A stretch of 64,000 nt of DNA from Mucilaginibacter_A sp050954285. Its GTDB lineage: Bacteria; Bacteroidota; Bacteroidia; Sphingobacteriales; Sphingobacteriaceae. Position 1 is the stretch's first letter, and each line of letters starts with the position of its first letter. Positions 62,611 to 64,000 of the stretch are shown here, in pieces. The position numbers and the translations under genes are program-made. The stretch covers positions 1 to 64,000 of the forward strand of contig JBPBPL010000026.1 in assembly GCA_050954285.1 (NCBI GenBank), given 5' to 3'. The notes under the pieces were generated by a model. The model was not told the origin of the DNA. It made no database searches and worked only from the letters and a program-made list of their open reading frames with translations.

Positions 62611-64000
62611 TTAAGGTTTATTAATGATAACTTCCTGTTTTCCCGAAACTTGCTGTTCCTGATCGAAAACAAAAACTTTAATTTCCTGATCAGATTTATT
62701 GTTGATCTGAACATTGCTTTGGCTCACTTTTATTTCCAGCAAAACATTCCTGAAATTGATGTGAAAGGAAAAGTTCTGCCATTTTTCAGGCAAAAAAGGA
62801 GTGAAGCTTAGCTGGCCATTTTTCACGCGCATTCCGCCAAAACCTTCCACCACAGACATCCAGGTGCCGGCCATAGAAGTAATATGGCAGCCGTCGCCGG
62901 TATCATTATTATAATTATCCAAATCCAAACGCGCCGTACGCAAATAAAACTCATAAGCGCGCTGCTGATCGCCCAGTTTCGCGGCCAGAATAGCGTGCAC
63001 GCAAGGTGAAAGTGAAGATTCATGCACTGTGCGCGCTTCGTAAAAATCAAAATTTCTGCGAATCGTTTCCAGATCATACCGATCTTGAAAGAAATAAATT
63101 CCTTGCAAAACATCGGCTTGTTTGATATAGCAGGAGCGAAGGATGCGGTCCCAACTCCATTTCTGGTTAATTGGCCGCTCGGTTTCGGGCAAATCTTTTA
63201 CCAAAATCTGTTCTTTGTCGAGGTAATTGTCCTGCTGCATAAAAACCTGGTGCGTTTCATCAAAAGGAAAATACATCTGATCTGCAATTTTATTAAACAG
63301 CGATGCTTCTTTTACCGTATCAAAATTGACTTTTGACAGTATTTTTTCCAGTTGCTGCGGATCATTTTTGCGGACAATTTCTATCGCTTCCAAAACATAT
63401 TTAAGGCACCAGGCCGCAATTGTGTTGGTGTACCAGTTATTGTTGATGTTATTCTCGTATTCGTTTGGCCCGGTAACGCCCAGCATCACATATTGCTGCC
63501 GTGCATCGGACCAGTTGACGCGCTGTGCCCAAAAACGTGCAATCCCGATTAAAACTTCTAAACCGTGTGAAGCCAGATAGCTTTCATCACCGGTAAAATT
63601 TATATAGTTAAAAATAGCATAAGCAATTGCGCCGTTCCGGTGGATTTCCTCAAACGTGATTTCCCATTCGTTATGGCATTCTTCACCATTCATAGTCACC
63701 ATCGGATAAAGTGCCGCACCGTTTTTAAAACCTAATTTTTCGCCGTTTTCAATCGCTTTTTGCAATTGGTCATAACGGTAAACCAGCAGGTTGCGGGCCA
63801 CTTCATCTCCGGCCGTGGCTAGGTAAAAAGGAATGCAGTAAGCCTCTGTGTCCCAATAAGTTGAGCCGCCGTATTTCTCTCCGGTAAAGCCTTTCGGACC
63901 GATATTTAAACGCTTGTCTTTGCCGGTATAAGTTTGCTCCAGCTGAAAAATATTGAAACGGATAGCCTGCTGCGCTTCCATATCTCCTTCAATCCGGATA
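62611..64000 (-). CDS. GH65 maltose-type phosphorylase (N-terminus beyond the window)
   Basis: The C-terminal ~463 residues; the frame stays open to the window edge (reads IRIEGD just before the first Met), so the start is outside. GH65 marks: KGFTGEKYGGSTYWDTEAYC near the edge, then GVTGPNEYENNINNNWYTNT with the general-acid Glu, and KQADVLQGIYFF-like further on. Family members phosphorolyse maltose, kojibiose or trehalose to beta-glucose 1-phosphate. Together with the GH13 enzyme downstream this suggests maltose/maltodextrin use. A hairpin of family A words follows its stop. Confidence 0.93.
   Translation of the reverse strand, partial: IRIEGDMEAQQAIRFNIFQLEQTYTGKDKRLNIGPKGFTGEKYGGSTYWDTEAYCIPFYLATAGDEVARNLLVYRYDQLQKAIENGEKLGFKNGAALYPMVTMNGEECHNEWEITFEEIHRNGAIAYAIFNYINFTGDESYLASHGLEVLIGIARFWAQRVNWSDARQQYVMLGVTGPNEYENNINNNWYTNTIAAWCLKYVLEAIEIVRKNDPQQLEKILSKVNFDTVKEASLFNKIADQMYFPFDETHQVFMQQDNYLDKEQILVKDLPETERPINQKWSWDRILRSCYIKQADVLQGIYFFQDRYDLETIRRNFDFYEARTVHESSLSPCVHAILAAKLGDQQRAYEFYLRTARLDLDNYNNDTGDGCHITSMAGTWMSVVEGFGGMRVKNGQLSFTPFLPEKWQNFSFHINFRNVLLEIKVSQSNVQINNKSDQEIKVFVFDQEQQVSGKQEVIINKP

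Larger units (their letters stand above)
5249..63314. repeat. Dispersed 12-base word family (TAAAAACAGYAT and TAAAAGAAGYAT)
   Basis: About 23 full family A and 18 full family B copies by hand count, on both strands, in and between genes, plus about 26 core-only (10-base) matches. First copy at 5249, last at 63303-63314; none before 5249. The flanks beyond the word differ from copy to copy, so it is not a transposed element. Full positions are in the findings. Confidence 0.85.

Noticed and set aside
5249..63314. Repeated word as a transposable element, REP/RAYT or CRISPR-like repeat
   Set aside because: Only ~12 bases are shared, flanks are unrelated, spacing is irregular, copies sit in conserved genes without frame disruption, and there are no target duplications or regular spacers.
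5249..63314. Repeated word explained by codon preference (for example VKEA or KNSI codons)
   Set aside because: Copies use different reading frames and both strands, and about a third of the full copies lie between genes or overlap stop codons.
5249..63314. Repeated word as a polar chromosome-segregation or Chi-type motif
   Set aside because: Orientation is balanced (21 plus, 20 minus); polar motifs would be skewed. A longer region would be needed to exclude it fully.

Overview
This window comes from a Bacteroidota chromosome, most likely Sphingobacteriaceae (Pedobacter/Mucilaginibacter-like). The evidence is a fused MurF-alanine racemase, promoters of the TAnnTTTG (-7) type, a secreted PKD protein with a gliding-motility/type IX C-terminal sorting domain, an exported Q/N-rich protein, and moderate AT richness. 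Genus placement is inference.

Layout. 1-4.3 kb: efp, an SDR/AraC pair with a visible direct-repeat operator, then a decayed stretch with an NHL-repeat pseudogene and a radC fragment. 4.3-21.4 kb: housekeeping (tRNA-Leu, tRNA-Gly, tRNA-Cys, recX, murF-alr, recR, holA, pyrD, a TrmH-type methyltransferase, a BamA/TamA-type outer-membrane protein) mixed with membrane proteins, an SSS symporter and a second SDR. 21.5-27.1 kb: a signalling block of a REC-kinase, a 1200-residue CHASE3-GAF hybrid kinase with three receiver domains, and a CheR-type methyltransferase. 27.2-31.1 kb: a three-subunit molybdenum hydroxylase (PaoABC-like). 31.2-41.7 kb: a two-gene NRPS/PKS cluster, A-T-KS-AT-T-aminotransferase followed by C-A-T-TE. 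42-45.3 kb: trehalose synthase fused to maltokinase. 45.6-53.2 kb: a low-complexity exported protein, Kup, a sigma-54 activator and the PKD protein. 53.3-60.3 kb: a candidate small RNA, a pirin, a second PaoABC-like enzyme and its maturation genes (XdhC/PaoD-like, MocA-like). 60.3-64 kb: a membrane-anchored hypothetical, a GH13 enzyme and a truncated GH65 phosphorylase.

The strongest unexplained signal is not a gene. Two related 12-base words, TAAAAACAGYAT and TAAAAGAAGYAT, occur about 41 times in full (hand count), plus about 26 more 10-base core matches. They lie on both strands, inside and between genes, from 5.2 kb to the window end, and are absent from the first 5.2 kb. Simple composition predicts about 0.1 full copies. 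Between genes they often stand as inverted pairs that form hairpins (for example a perfect 17-bp stem at 26231-26274). In the two paralogous molybdenum-enzyme operons a word is present at a position in one operon and absent at the aligned position in the other, so copies arise by base substitution, not insertion. Density, lack of strand bias and paired hairpins resemble the DNA uptake words of Neisseria and Haemophilus, which to my knowledge have no counterpart described in this lineage.

Pathway links: the two oxidoreductase operons probably share the single set of cofactor-maturation genes; TreS-maltokinase, GH13 and GH65 all handle maltose/alpha-glucans; the NRPS/PKS genes would make a small peptide with a beta-amino acid unit.
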